Shown in pieces: positions 34,001 through 49,000 of a DNA stretch of 64,000 nt (position 1 is the stretch's first letter; every line of letters starts with the position of its first letter). Made by a program: the position numbers and the translations under genes. The stretch is taken from positions 7,064,544-7,128,543 of the forward strand of contig CM055895.1 in the NCBI GenBank assembly GCA_029582155.1, in the 5' to 3' direction. Source of the DNA: Panopea generosa (Eukaryota; Mollusca; Bivalvia; Adapedonta; Hiatellidae). A model generated the notes under the pieces. That model searched no databases, was not told the origin of the DNA, and worked only from the letters and a program-made list of their open reading frames with translations.

Positions 34001-37000
34001 GAATGATAGCTTGGATTCTGTATTGGTAGAATGATAGCTTGGATACTGTATTGGTAGTTCTGTATTGGTAGAATGTTAGCTTGGATTCTGTATTGGTAGA
34101 ATGTTAGCTTGGATACTGTATGGGTACAATTTGTAGTTAGACTACTATGTTTGAATACCATCATGGAATATATTGCCCAATGTCGATGCAAGACAAACAA
34201 CTTGAACCAAGTGACCAATTAATTAAAGACGTTTATTTCTCTATGAACAAGTATGGCATTTAATAAAGTTTGTAACATATTTCTTTCGCAAATTCTAAAC
34301 AATTCAAAGGTTTTCTTAACATGTCATAAGCAACAATGAAAAGCTTCTCACATGTAAATATCATTTTGCAATGTAACACTGCCCAGGTGTTGGTTAGCCC
34401 ATCCACCATCATACTCAAAGAAACAGAAAGCAAGTGAAGTGTGACTGAGGCTATTTTAAACTAATGACAATATCACCTGTAGTAAATCACATAGAAATCT
34501 CATTGTGCAGTAAATGCTATTGATTATACAGTATAACAGTGACATCAGCATAACCTGACACTGGAACAGTTTTAGATGAAGAACAGAATCTGATATAAAA
34601 ATCATAACTACACACATTATCAAGATCAAATCACAAAATATGACCTACAAAATGTTTTTATTAAAACAGCTTTTCTTCTTTTATGAATATCACTTTTTCT
34701 CTCTGCAGAGCCTTGTTTAGTTTTTAAGTTTATACCAATTTATTTTAGCTCCATTGCAAAGAAAGCTGAAAATGTGCATGGATAACTGCTCTCAGGTCAG
34801 CTTCCTGGGTAGAACCAGTACAGAGTGTTGTCTTTTTTATAGGCATCAGGGTGGGCTATGGATCGAACCCTAAACCTTTGGTGTGATCGGCAAACACTCC
34901 TATATCCATTGCACTGGTTTAAGAACCCAGTTTAGGACACTGCTCTGCAGGCAAAATTTGCTGATAAAATTCTTACGAAAAGCCTTTTTCCCCGAGGGAC
35001 TTCTTATGATTATGCAATCGTGCGTTACTTCTCAGTCTACTATGTAAGTATGATTAAGATCCATTGTAAACTGAGAGTGCTGCAACATGAAACAAGAGGT
35101 TGCCACTAACATGGTCATATCCCCCGCCACCTCGTTAATCCTTAGAGGCATTTGCGGAGAAGTGGATTTAATTTATGCAAAATGAAAAAGTCGCCAAGCA
35201 CAGAAATCGCATGTAAATGCTGCAAACTGAAATACGTAGCCAACTGCAATATGACACATTGTCTTGTCCCAGTGAGCACTGGTGGGATGTTCTAAATCAA
35301 ACCATAAATATGTAAGATATAACCCCAAAACAAAAGAAACAAGAGGCCCAAGAAGGCCTGAGGATGCTCTACTGACTCATAATGGCCATAGCACTTTTTG
35401 AAATTCTCCTATGCAATAGAAATATTGGGGCTGGGTCATTGTATAGTCTCCTATGCAATAGAAACATCCATGTGAAGTTTCAGTTTAATTGGCCTAGTGG
35501 TTTCAGAATAAATGAAAAATAAAAAGAGAATCTTCTGTTTTCCCACAGTATCCCTATGTAAAATTCTAAGTCCCCTTACAGGGCCCCTATATATTTTAGC
35601 CCCTAAATTCTTATCTGCAATCAAACCCCTACACATAGGGATAATTTATATCAAATATGTACAAATCTGACATACTGGTTCTTAAGAAAACGATTTTACT
35701 TATTCCCAATTCGACCCTTTTGGGCCCCTCCTGACCCCTTAAGACATAGGAACCCAGTCATTTTTACAAATCTTAACCTCATTCACCTAATAATGCTTTA
35801 GTGAAGATATAGGCAAAATATTTTCCATTTAATAAAAAATAAAAAAAAATATTATATTGACATGTGTCCCCTAATTGAACTCTCGGGGCAGGGTCATTTT
35901 TAACCCTAGGGACACCATTTGAACAAATCTAACAAAACTATAGTCATCATTACTACATAAACATTTTGAAAATCTGTTGGGCCGTTCATGAGAAGAAGAT
36001 TTTTTAAGTTTTGGACTATTTTTACTAGTGGTGGCCATCTTTAATTTCAGATCGAAAAAAAAAAAAATCTTCTGTATAGTCTCCTATGCAACAGAAACAT
36101 GCATGTGAATTTCAGTTTAATTGGCCTAGTGGTTTCAGAGAAAGTGCTGCTAACAGACGACAGACAACGGACGACAGGCAACGCGCCATTGCATAAGCAC
36201 TTCTGGCCTTTGGCCAGTAGAGCTAAAAAAACTGTCTTTGAAGAAGAGACCCAAGTCATTCACACGACACATCATCTTGTCCTAGTAAACATTTGTGACC
36301 ATTTATTTTAAAATCCAATAACAACTAAAGAAGATAAGGTCTGGAGAGCAACGGACAGACGGACAGAGTTATGACCTTGACCTTTGACAAACAGACCCAA
36401 GTGAGTTGCATGACACATCGTCTTGTCATGGATGCAAAGTTATTTAAAACTGCAATCACAACTAAAGAAGATACGGTCCGGACAGGACGAAACACAGTGT
36501 ATACATTGGATTTTCAGCCACTTGACCTTGAGCTGTGACCTTGACCTTTGACAAACAGACCCAAGTCATTCGCATGACACATCGTCTTGTAATAGTGAAT
36601 GTTTGTGCCAAGTTATTTAAAGTTCCAATCAAGGTCCGGACAGCAGCGGACGGACCGACGGTGATGTGACCTTGACCTTTGACAAACAGACTCAAGTCAG
36701 TCACATGACACATCATCTTGTCCTAGTGAACATTTGTGCCAAGTTATTTAAAAAAACAATCAAGATTAAAGAAGATACGATCCGGACAAGTGGAAACACA
36801 TATACATTGGATTTTCAAACACTTGACCTTAATCTATGACCTTGACTTAGAAGAACAGACCCAAGTCAGTTGCATGACATATCGTCTTCTCCTAGTGAAC
36901 ATTTGTGCCAAGTTATTTAAAATTCCAATCACAACTAAAGAAGAAACGGTCTGGACAAGAGGAAACACAGTGAATACATTGGATTTTCAAACACTTAACC

Positions 37001-40000
37001 TTTAGATATTATGACCTTGACCTTTCACGAACAGACCCAAGTCATTCGCATGACACATTATCTTGTTCTAGTGAACATTTGTGCCAAGTTATTTTAAATT
37101 CCAATCACAGCTAAAGAAGATACAGTCCGGACAAGAGAAAACAGTGTATACATTAGATTTCCAAACCCTTGACCTATGACCTTGACCTTTGACGAACAGA
37201 TGCAAGTCATTCGCATGACGCTTCGTCTTGTCCTGGTGAACATTTGTGCCAAGTTATTTTCAATTCCAATCACAACTGAATGATGCACAGACGGATGCAT
37301 AAATTCACAGAAATTGTTGTTTTTATGATTCTGCACATTAATATACACCATGAACAAATGTCACAATGAATGAATGAAATGGGATTGAAGAGTTGAATTT
37401 AACCTTTGTTGGTATGTTTGTTTTTTTTTGTTGTTTTTTTTGGGAGGGTGGGGGAGGGGAATGAGGTTTAACACCATTTTCAACACATTTCAGGCTATAT
37501 AAGGCATATCCAGCCCAAATGGTGGAGGAAGACCTCAAAATAAATATGAGCAGAACCACCATCCTTTTGCAACTGGCAAACTTTCTTACATAAAGTTTTT
37601 GGAGCCAGCAGGACTCGAACCTAAGACCTAACAGCTGTGAGAGGTAAGTGATCTTGAGATGGCGCCTTAGACCACTCAGCCACAGAGGACCCTCAAATAA
37701 TTTTTTTTTTAATAATAATGACCTTTGCACTTCTGTCAAGGTCTCATTCCTACAAACTGATACTTTCTTCTCTTTCCTAGATAATGACTCGTAACTTCTA
37801 TCAAGGTCTTGCTACTGGTTTCTCCATTTCTAAATACTGATTATTCTATCACCCTATCATTCTTACCATATCAGGAGTTATGGCCCTTAACTTAATACTT
37901 GTCAGGTCCTTCAACATCCCTTCCCACGCTTCTACTTCTAGTTATGTATCCATAGTGATAAGTAATGTATATATATAGTAATGTATATAGCACCACTTGA
38001 ACTTTTGATGGTATGATAAGTGTTGTGAGCAGTTTCAGCTATACATGACAATATTATGTGGTGTAGACTATATTTTGTCTTTTTACAACACAATGGCCTT
38101 TGCATACATCCATACTGTGAAGCTGAAGACCAAAAAACACCATGTTTGTTTCTTTAATATAATTATATTTGATTGTTTAATGCCTTTTTCAACACATTAC
38201 AGGTTGCATATGGCATTCAGTATCACCGGTGAAAACAGTTATCTCACGTGACAGAATTGTCTATCCGAATCAAAAAGGCCATGAATGATTCTTTTTCTTG
38301 CATACCAAACATATTAAATAATTATTCAAACTTATTTTATCATTATTTTTTTTTACAACAGCCACTTTAAAGACATTAAATCGTATGATTTACATCATAT
38401 ATCTTTTTAGTTATGTCATGAATGAGCGTTAACATCATAGCGCGATAATTTTATCTCAACCCCAGGATGAGATAGAAATACCACACCCCCCCCCGCATCC
38501 CCCGGTAAAAATGCAGATATCCTTATCCAGCAAGAAAATGCAGTCTTGTGATATCATGGTCACTGTGGCTGAGCTCTAAGGCTCTTACCTCTCACCATGA
38601 AGGTAATGGGTTCAAGCCAGGCTAGGTCCAAAAATGTTATATAACAAAGTTTGCTAGTTACTCAAGGAAGTAAGGTAATTCTACTCAGATTCACTCCGAG
38701 GTCTTCCACCACCAATAAAGCTAGATGCCATAATTATATATACAGTAAAACCTGTGTAAGAGGTCACCTCTGTTAAGCAGTCACTTGTCTTAAGCAGCCA
38801 AATTTGCTATACCCATTTGTTACACTTTCAGTGCATATTCACCTGTATTAAGCAACAACCTGTCTTTAAAGGCCACTTTTGCTGCTTCCCTTGACTGGCT
38901 GCTTAAGACAGGTTTGACTGTATATAATCTAAACTCCATTAATAAAGTTTTCTTTTAAAATGAACAGCTAGCCTTGTTAAGTTATTTGGTGCTATTGTAA
39001 GAACTTTATAGGTATGCGATACCCTCATCTTATTTTAGGTGCATACAAAACAAGAGGCTAGCTTAGCCCAAGTCGCTCACCTGTGGCAGAGAAGACAATG
39101 CCAAAGAAAACAATTTTTGATAATGCAATGACCATACTTCAGATGTTTAAATTGAGTCAGTTGATATATGATAGAAATATATGTTATTTACTTTGAAAGT
39201 TTGGTGAATATCAAATGAAAACTGCAGATGCTAGAGCGCACAATCATAACTTTAAATTTTGTAATTTTTTACAATTCAAGGGTCATAACTCCCAACATTA
39301 ATTATCTAACTTGGCCAGTTCAAAATCTTGTCCAAATATATGGTTATACAACTACTGTGCAAAAATGGTGAAATAAAATGTAAACCACATGAGCTAGAGT
39401 GCACATAAGGTCAAATGATGCAATGACCAAGCTGTGGTGCCTTTAAAATGAATTATGTACTCAGTGTTAATCATCTTAAACATTTTATATACCCCTGTAA
39501 TACATTACAAATACCACTTACAGAATTCAAAGTAAAATAATCAAATAAAAGAGACATCTAAAGACAAGCTTTGTAATGGTTGTATTCTTTTATATTCTGT
39601 TACACCACATAACAAGATAGTTGGAGTGATATTCTTCAAAAGCGTGATTTTTTATGTAGACACCGTTTTTTTTCCCTTCCGATTACACGGAAATGGCTGC
39701 CAATTTTAGTTTTATCAAAACATGAAAACGTTTTTCTTTTCTTTTCTTTTTTTTTATTAATTTTACACATATCTAAGTGTATCTGTTGTAACCAAAAATG
39801 CATCACGTTACAGTGCAAACAATACCATTCACTTAGAGTCGGACACAATAGGTGTGAATAACCGACATCATTTTTTTTTCAAGGTAATTATCTCTATAAC
39901 CAGATCTGCAAATAACACGGTTTCTTTTTGTGGACCCCAATATTCGCGTTATAACGGTACCCGAGTGTACATTGAAAAAGGTTTTCTTAACTTTAGCTAT

Positions 40001-43000
40001 GCACCTAGGTTCGACTTATATAGATTTCCAGCTTTAAATTAAATAAAACTTATTTTGTAACGTAATAAATAAGTCACGTGATTTCATTTTGATTTCAATT
40101 TGGTCCATTACACAGGTTTACACACAGTAAAATTGTCCGAATGACAATGTGAAGGTCATCAAGCAGCATTTAAGTGCTGTGTGATACATGTATATTTTAT
40201 AACATTTAATTTTTAGAATGGGGATTTCGTTTCAAGTTTACCATTTAGATTTAAATATCTATTTTGACATCTTTTAGCGGATTTGACATACCAAAGCATT
40301 TAGATTTTACGTGTTAATGACGAGATACTTTTATCCAATTTAAAATTTTTATTTTATTTTAATTTTTAAGACTTTTATATCATTTTTCACCCTGATTTAC
40401 AACCTTTAAAGTATTATATCTGAAAATAGACTGATTATGAGAGACTTTCAGCTGCTATTGAAATAGTTAAATGATATATCCTTTTTTTATAGGGGGAGCA
40501 ATACTTCAGAATGAATCACTCTGCTTTCCCAACTAACTGGAAAAAAATTTCATATACAGTTTTTTTGACTGAGCAGGGCTTGAATGCAAGACCTCCGCAG
40601 TGAGAGGTAAGTGGTCATTAGGTGGCAGCACCATACACCACCTGACCTCCCAGGATCCCAAGGAGCACTGAACATATTTTAATATATCTAAGTGAATTTT
40701 ACTTTGAGACAGTTCTGATCTACAAGTTGTGTTTAAGTTTGAACTGTCATATTATGTTTATAGTTTGTTTTTGTCACTTATACTTATTTATTGAGCCACA
40801 ATGTACTACAAATATAGACAAGAAGTAAAACAGAAATTTTAATTACAATGTACATGTGATCTGTTGCATCCATTTCCAAACCTTTTTCTAACAAACTCAT
40901 TCTGTAACATTGTGCTTATTATGTTTTACTCTGAACGACAGTTTTATCAAATTGCTTGCCCCTGGGTGCAAAAGGCCATAAATTGATGGCTAGATTATCA
41001 TCTTAATTATTCTACAATAAAAAACCCTTCTTATAAGACCATCTTTGACCCCGAGTGTGTATATATATATATATATATATAAATCCTATAAAAAAAAAAA
41101 AATTAAAATTATCCTTTCTATTGAGAAGTATTCTTAACATGTGGATTAAATGAATTCATTGATAAAACAGATTGTGACTAAATAATTTGGGTTTTTTTTT
41201 TATTTGTTTTTAAAATAAAAGGGGTAGGGGACCTTTTTACAGATTTTATGGTTCTTCGAAATAAAGATTTATGAATATGTAGTAAATAACATGACGAAAA
41301 CAGTAATTATAAAAATGCTACACTGCAGCCTGTCTGGGAACACTTCTCAAGATAAAAAATAAAACTCACTGTCAGATATAACATGACAGAATCATCAGCA
41401 TTGTTTTTTCCCTTCATTCAATACACAATTAGTCTAAATGCACAACTTTTATGCTTAATGTGTGTCAATAAAACTGCTACAGAAATAGAATTTGCCTGAA
41501 AGTTTCAAGCCAGAGAAACAATTAACTTTTCACCTTGTGTATAACTTACTTTACATTTAGGAAGAACTGCAACATTACCAAATATGTTTATTTTCTGGGT
41601 ATACTAAAACAAAGTTACGCAGAAGCTTATGCTGTGGTAAGTAAACAGGTCGTGAACCCAGACAAAGTTTTAACTGGTGTCTCTGTCATAGTTAATACAG
41701 ATGCAATCAATTAAACATACTACTCTTGCACTCTCCATTACTCTATGTGTTAATTATATCAGGAGGAAGCCAAAATAAATCAATAAGACCAAATCAGATG
41801 TTGTATAAGAAAGAAGCATTGATTACATAAGGCTCAAGTTGGGGTAATTAATGGAAAGTGTACATGTGAATTGCAGGAGGTTTTCAGGAATTAGAGTGGA
41901 AATAATGGCAGACACATCAGGCCTGGAAAAAAGCGGCAGAAATGGAAATGATGACAGACATATCAAGCCTGGGATAAACACGGTAGAGGGAAAACTATGA
42001 AGATATATCTGGTATAGGATAAAAAAAAAAAGGTAGATGGAAAACAAGGAAGAAATATCAAACCTGGGATAAACAAGGTAAGATTTACCAGACCTGGAAT
42101 AAACAGTGTAGAGGTAAAATATATCAGACCTGGAATAAACAACATAGAAGTAAAATTATATCAAACCTGGAATACACAACGAAGAGGAAAAATATATCAG
42201 ACCTAGAATAAACAATGTAGAGGAAAAATATATCAGACCTAGAATAAACAATGTAGAAGAAAAATATATCAGACCTGGAATAAACAACGTAGAAATAAAA
42301 TATATCAGACCTGGAATAAACAACGTAGAAATAAAATATATCAGACCTGGAATACACAACGAAGAGGAAAAATATATCAGACCTGGAATACACAATGTAG
42401 AGGAAAAATATATAAGACCTGGAATAAACGATGTAGAGGGAAAATGAGGATAAACAATGCTGAAAGATACTATGAATATCTGTAAGGCCTGGGATAAACA
42501 ATGAAGAGTTACCAGACCTGGGATAAACAATGAAGAGGAAAACAATGAAGAGTTACCAGACCTGGGATAAACAATGAAGAGGAAAACAATGACGATTTAC
42601 CAGACCTGGGATAAACAAGGCAGAGGGAAACTATGAAGATTTACCTGACCTGGGATAAACAATGCCGAAGAAAGCTATGCATATCTATAAGGCCTTGGAT
42701 AAACAAGGCAGAGATAAACTATGAAGAGTTACCAGACCTGGGATAAACAATGAAGAGAAAAACAATGAAAATTCACCAGACCTGGGATAAACAAGGCAGA
42801 GGGAAAATATGAAGATTAACCTGACCTGGGATAAACAATGAAGAGGGAAACTATGGAAGATTTACCTGACCTGGGATAAACACAGCAGAGGGAAACTATG
42901 AAAATTTACTAGACATGGGATAAACAAGGCAGAGGGAAATTATGAAGATTACCTGACCTGGGATAAAAAAATGAAGAGGGAAACTATGGAAGATTTACCA

Positions 43001-46000
43001 GACCTGGGATACACAAGGCAGAGGGAAACTATGAAGATTTACCTGACCTGGGATAAACAATGCTGAAGGAAACTATGAATATCTATAAGGCCTGGGATAA
43101 ACAAGGCAGAGAAAAACTATGAAGAGTTACCAGACCTGGGATAAACAATGAAGATTTACCAGACCTGGGATAAACAAGGCAGAGGGAAATTATGAAGATT
43201 AACCTGACCTGGGATAAACAATGAAGAGGGAAACTATGGAAGATTTACCAGACCTGGGATAAACACAGCAGAGGGAAACTATGAAAATTTACTAGACATG
43301 GGATAAACACAGCAGAGGGAAACTGTGAAGATTTACCAGACCTTGGATAAACATGGCAGAGGGAAACTGTGAAGATTTACCAGACCTTGGATAAACAAGG
43401 CAGAGGGAAACTGTGAAGATTTACCAGGCCTTAGATAAACACTTAAGAGGAAAACAATGAAGAGTTACAAGACCTTGGAAATAAATGTAGAGGAAAACTA
43501 TGAAGATTTACCAGGCCTTGGATAAACAAGACAGAGGGAAACTATGAAGAGTTTCAAGGCCTGGATTACAATGTAGTGGAAAACAATGATGATTTACCAG
43601 GCCTTGGATAAACAAGGCAGAGGGAAACTATGAAGAGTTTACAGGCCTGGATTACCCCAGGGGTTTCATGATCATATTTAGAATAGAAGGATGATGAAAG
43701 AAAGTAGAAGGGGGTCTGGGGGTCCTCCTCTATCAGAGGTCACAGGGTCCCGAAATTGATTTTCAGCATTTTGTAATCAGTGAAATCAAGGTATCCTGAG
43801 AGCAAAATTTTTTTTCACAGCATTTTAATTCAATAGACTACCATATTTACTGTTTTAACCATATGTTTAATTCTTGGACTATGACCAACTTATGTTGTAT
43901 TTTTTTGTTTCTTTATTGACTATCATTTCTGTCAACTCTGTGGCTATGTGGGAGCAGGTGTTAATTCAAAACATTATTTAAAATATCTTTCTCTTCTTTC
44001 CTAATGATTGCTAAATGTCATAACATACAGCAATGGCAATGTCAAGCCTACAAAGCTTTTTGATTCATCCAAGAGAACATGGCAATATGATAAATAAAAG
44101 CAGTCTATGATATCCTTCAAATATCTAGAAAAGAGCAATTTACCAACTATATTTCAAATATTAAAAAGACTGTTGTTTTCAATACTATACTTAAATCATG
44201 ATATGACTACCAAAAGAAAATTATACGCTGAAACTACACAACTAAGAAGCAATAAGTTAATTACTATAATACCCCACCCACATTTTTCTTTACTGTATAC
44301 TCGATTTAAATATCAACGTTCACATTTTCACAGAAGAAAATTTACATTCATATAGTTCCAATTATTGTAAATCTACGAAATATTAATATAAATACCAAAA
44401 CTTAATGCTGACATTAAAAATTACGCGATAAATTGCGGAATATCTGCAAAAACTTATCAGATTTTAGAAATTACAACCATTTTGGCAAAGGGATATAATA
44501 TTTTTATGCTCTTCATATTGGAGGATTTGAGGGACATCTGCGAACTACCTCATCATCTTTTTTTTTAATTCCTTTCTCAGGTGCACAGTAATATGTGTGT
44601 ACCTTGGTTGTAGACATCCGACCAATCATAGCAGTTATTAAAAATAGATTAATTTATATTCAAAGTTACCCACCAATTACATTAGAGGAATAAAAATAGG
44701 TAACTGAACATGCATGAGAGGTTTTCCGAAGTAGCAATATCGGGCATGCGGTAAACACCGCGGGGGTCAATTGTTTCTACTAAATAGTTATGGTCTATAA
44801 GCAACAGTTTGACATGTGTCCTATAGAATAGAGAGATTTGCAGACGTGTGCATTGTGAAAACTCGCATATTTACGCATGACTTTTTAAATAACGTGCAAA
44901 AACAAGCGTTTCAAAATCTCACCTGTAAAAAAAGTCAATATCAGTGCGATTTATAATAGGACTGCATGCTGTATTTTAATACCTTTTTATACGGTCTTCT
45001 TCAAGAATATTAATATGACTACACTTAAAAAATTTTAGATACATGTATACGTTTTTATAAAATTTCAGATTCAAAACAAGATTTGTTCAACTGAAAAAAG
45101 CCGTGTGCGCCGGCCTTTATTGCCAGGGGAATTCCCCGGCCCCCGACTCTTAATGAAACCCTTGTGGATTACCATGTAGAGGAAAACTATGACAATCTAC
45201 CAGGCCTTGAATAAAAAAAAAGGGTAACTATGAAGAGTTTCCAGACCTGGATTACCATGTAGAGGAAAACAATGATGATTTACCAGGCCTTGGATAAACA
45301 AGACAGAGGGAAACTATAAAGTGTTTCCAGGCCTGGATTACCATGTAGAGGAAAACTATGACGATTTACTAGGCCTTTGATAAACAAGACAGAGGGAAAC
45401 TATGAATAGTTTCCAGGCCTGGATTACAATGTAGAGGAAAACAATGATGATTTACCAGGCCTTCGATAAACAAGACAGAGGGAAACTATGAAGAGTTTCC
45501 AAGCCTGGATTACCATGTAGAGGAAAACTATGACAATTTACCAGGTCTTTGATAAACAAGACAGGCAATCTATGAATAGTTTTCAGGCCTGGATTACAAT
45601 GTAGAGGAAAACAATCATGATTTACCAGGCCTTGGATAAACAAGACAGAGGGAAACTATGAAGAGTTTCCAGGCCTAGATTACAATGTAAAGGAAAACAA
45701 TGATGATTTACCAGGCCTTTGATAAACAAGACAGAGTTAACTACGAAAAGTTTCAAGGCCTGGATTACAATGTAAAGGAAAACAATGATGATTTACCAGG
45801 CCTTGGATAAACAAGACAGAGGGAAACTATGAAGAGTTCCCAGGCCTGGATTACAATGTAGAGAAAAACTATGACAATTTACCAGGCATTGGATAAACAA
45901 GACAGAGTTAAACTATGTTGAGTTTCCAGGCCTGGATTACAATGTAAAGGAAAACAATGATTTACCAGGCCTTTGATAAACAAGACAGAGGGAAACTATG

Positions 46001-49000
46001 AAGAGTTTCCAGGCCTGGATTACAATGTAAAGGAAAACAATGATGATTTACCAGGCCTTGGATAAACAAGACAGAGGGAAACTATGAAAAGTTTCCAGGC
46101 CTGGATTACAATGTAGCAGAAAACTAAAGAAGATTTACCAGACCTAGGATAAACAAGACAGAGGGAAACAATGAAGATTTTCCAGGCCTGGATTACAATT
46201 TAGAGGAAAACAATGATGATTTTTATCAGACCTTGGATAAACAAGACAGAGGGAAACCATGAAGAGTTTCAAGGCCTGGATTACAATGTAAAGGAAAACA
46301 ATGATGATTTACCAGGCCTTGGATAAACAAGACAGAGGGAAACTATGAAGAGTTTCCAGGCCTGGATTACAATGTAGCGGAAAACAATGATGATTTACCA
46401 GGCCTTGGTTAATCAAGACAGAGGGAAACCATGAAGAGTTTCCAGGCCTGGATTACAATGTAGCGGAAAACAATGATGATTTACCAGGCCTTGGATAAAC
46501 AAGACAGAGGGAAACTATGAAGAGTTTCCAGGCCTGGATTACAATGTAGCGGAAAACAATGATGATTTACCAGGCCTTGGATAAACAAGACAGAGGGAAA
46601 CTATGAAAAGTTTCCAGGCCTGGATCACAATGTAGATCAAAACTATGATGATTTACCAGACCTAGGATAAACTAGGCAGAGGGAAACTATGAAGAGTTTC
46701 AAAGCCTGGATTACAATGTAAAGGAAAACAATGATGATTTACCAGGCCTTGGATAAACAAGACAGAGGGAAACTATGAAGAGTTTCCAGGCCTGGATTAC
46801 AATGTAGCGGAAAACAATGATGATTTACCAGGCCTTGGATAATCAAGACAGAGGGAAACCATGAAGAGTTTCCAGGCCTGGATTACAATGTAGCGGAAAA
46901 CAATGATGATTTACCAGGCCTTGGATAAACAAGACAGAGGGAAACTATGAAGAGTTTCCAGGCCTGGATTACAATGTAGCGGAAAACAATGATGATTTAC
47001 CAGGCCTTGGATAAACAAGACAGAGGGAAACTATGAAAAGTTTCCAGGCCTGGATCACAATGTAGATCAAAACTATGATGATTTACCAGACCTAGGATAA
47101 ACTAGGCAGAGGGAAACTATGAAGAGTTTCAAAGCCTGGATCACAATGTAGTGGAAAACAATGAGGATTTACCAGGCCTTGGATAAACAAGACAGAGGGA
47201 AACTATGAAGAGTTTCCAGGCCTGGATTACAATGTAGAGGAAAACAATGATGATTTACCAGGCCTTGGATAAACAAGACAGAGGGAAACTATGAAGAGTT
47301 TCCAGGCCTGGATTACAATGTAGAGGAAAACAATGATGATTTGCTAGACCTAGGATAAACAAGACAGAGGGAAATTATGAAGAGTTTCCAGGCCTGGATT
47401 ACAATGTAGAGGAAAACAATGATGATTTACCAGGCCTTGGATAAAAAAGGCAGAGAGAAACTATGAAGAGTTTCCGGGCCTGGATTACAATGTAGAGGAA
47501 AACAATGATGATTTACCAGGCCTTGGATAAACAAGGCAGAGAGAAACTATGAAGAGTTTCCAGGCCTGGATTACAATGTAGAGGAAAACAATGATGATTT
47601 ACCAGGCCTTGGATAAACAAGACAGAGGGAAACTATGAGAAGTTTCCAGGCCTGGATTACAATGTAGAGGAAAACTATGATGATTTACCAGACCTAGGAT
47701 AAACTAGGTAGAGGGAAACTATGAAGAGTTTCCAGGCCTGGATTACAATGTAGAGGAAATCAATGATGATTTACCAGGCCTTGGATAAACAAAACAGAGG
47801 GAAACTATGAAGAGTTTCCAGGCCTGGATTACAATGTAAAGGAAATCAATGATGATTTACCAGGCTTTGGATAAACAAAACAGAGGGAAACTATGAAGAG
47901 TTTCCAGGCCTGGATTATAATGTAGAGGAAAACAATGATGATTTACCAGGCCTTAGATAAACAAGACAGAGGGAAACTATGAAGAGTTTCCAGGCATGGA
48001 TTACAATGTAGAGGAAAACAATGATGATTTACCAGGCCTTGGATAAACAAGACAGAGGGAAACTATGAAGAGTTTCCAGGCCTGGATTACAATGTAGAGG
48101 AAAACAATGGTGATTTACCAGACCTAGGATAAACAAGACAGAGGGAAATTATGAAGAGTTTCCAGGCCTAGATTACAATGTAGAGGAAAACAATGATGAT
48201 TTACCAGGCCTTGGATAAACAAGGCAGAGGGAAACTATGAAGAGTTTCCAGGCCTGGATTACAATGTAGAGGAAAACTATGCTGATTTACCAGGCCTTGG
48301 ATAAACAAGGCAGAGGAAAACTATGAAGAGTTTCCTGGCCTGGATTACAATGTAGAGGAAAACTATGATGATTTACCAGGCCTTGGATAAACAAGGCAGA
48401 GGGAAACTATGAAGAGTTTCTGGGCCTGGATTACAATGTAGAGGAAAACAATGATGATTTACCAGGTCTTGGATAAACAAGACAGAGGGAACTATGAAAA
48501 ATTTAAAGGCCTAGATTATAATGTAGAGGAAAACTATGATGATTTACCAGGTCTTTGATAAACAAGGCAGAGGGAAACTATGAAGAGTTTCCAGGCCTGG
48601 ATTACAATGCAGAGGAAAACAATGATGATTTACCAGGTCTTGGATAAACAAGGCAGAGGGAAACTATGAAGAGTTTCCAGGCCTGGATTACAATGCAGAG
48701 GAAAACAATGATGATTTACCAGGTCTTGGATAAACAAGACAGAGGGAACTATGAAGAGTTTAAAGGCCTAGATTACAATGTAGAGGAAAACAATGATGAT
48801 TTACCAGGCCTTGGATAAACAAGGCAGAGGGAAACTATGAAGAGTTTCCAGGCCTATATTACAATGCAGAGGAAAACAATGATGATTTACCAGGTCTTGG
48901 ATAAACAAGACAGAGGGAACTATGAAGAGTTTAAAGGCCTTGGTTACAATGTAGAGGAAAACAATGATGATTTACCAGGTCTTGGATAAACAAGACAGAG

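Noticed and set aside
37338..37739. 133-codon minus-strand frame
   Set aside because: It covers a SINE of family C and its flanks and contains no recognisable domain.
42124..42545. Minus-strand frames of 125 and 129 codons with VYSRSDIFF-like repeats
   Set aside because: They are tandem-array by-products lying on each other in different frames.
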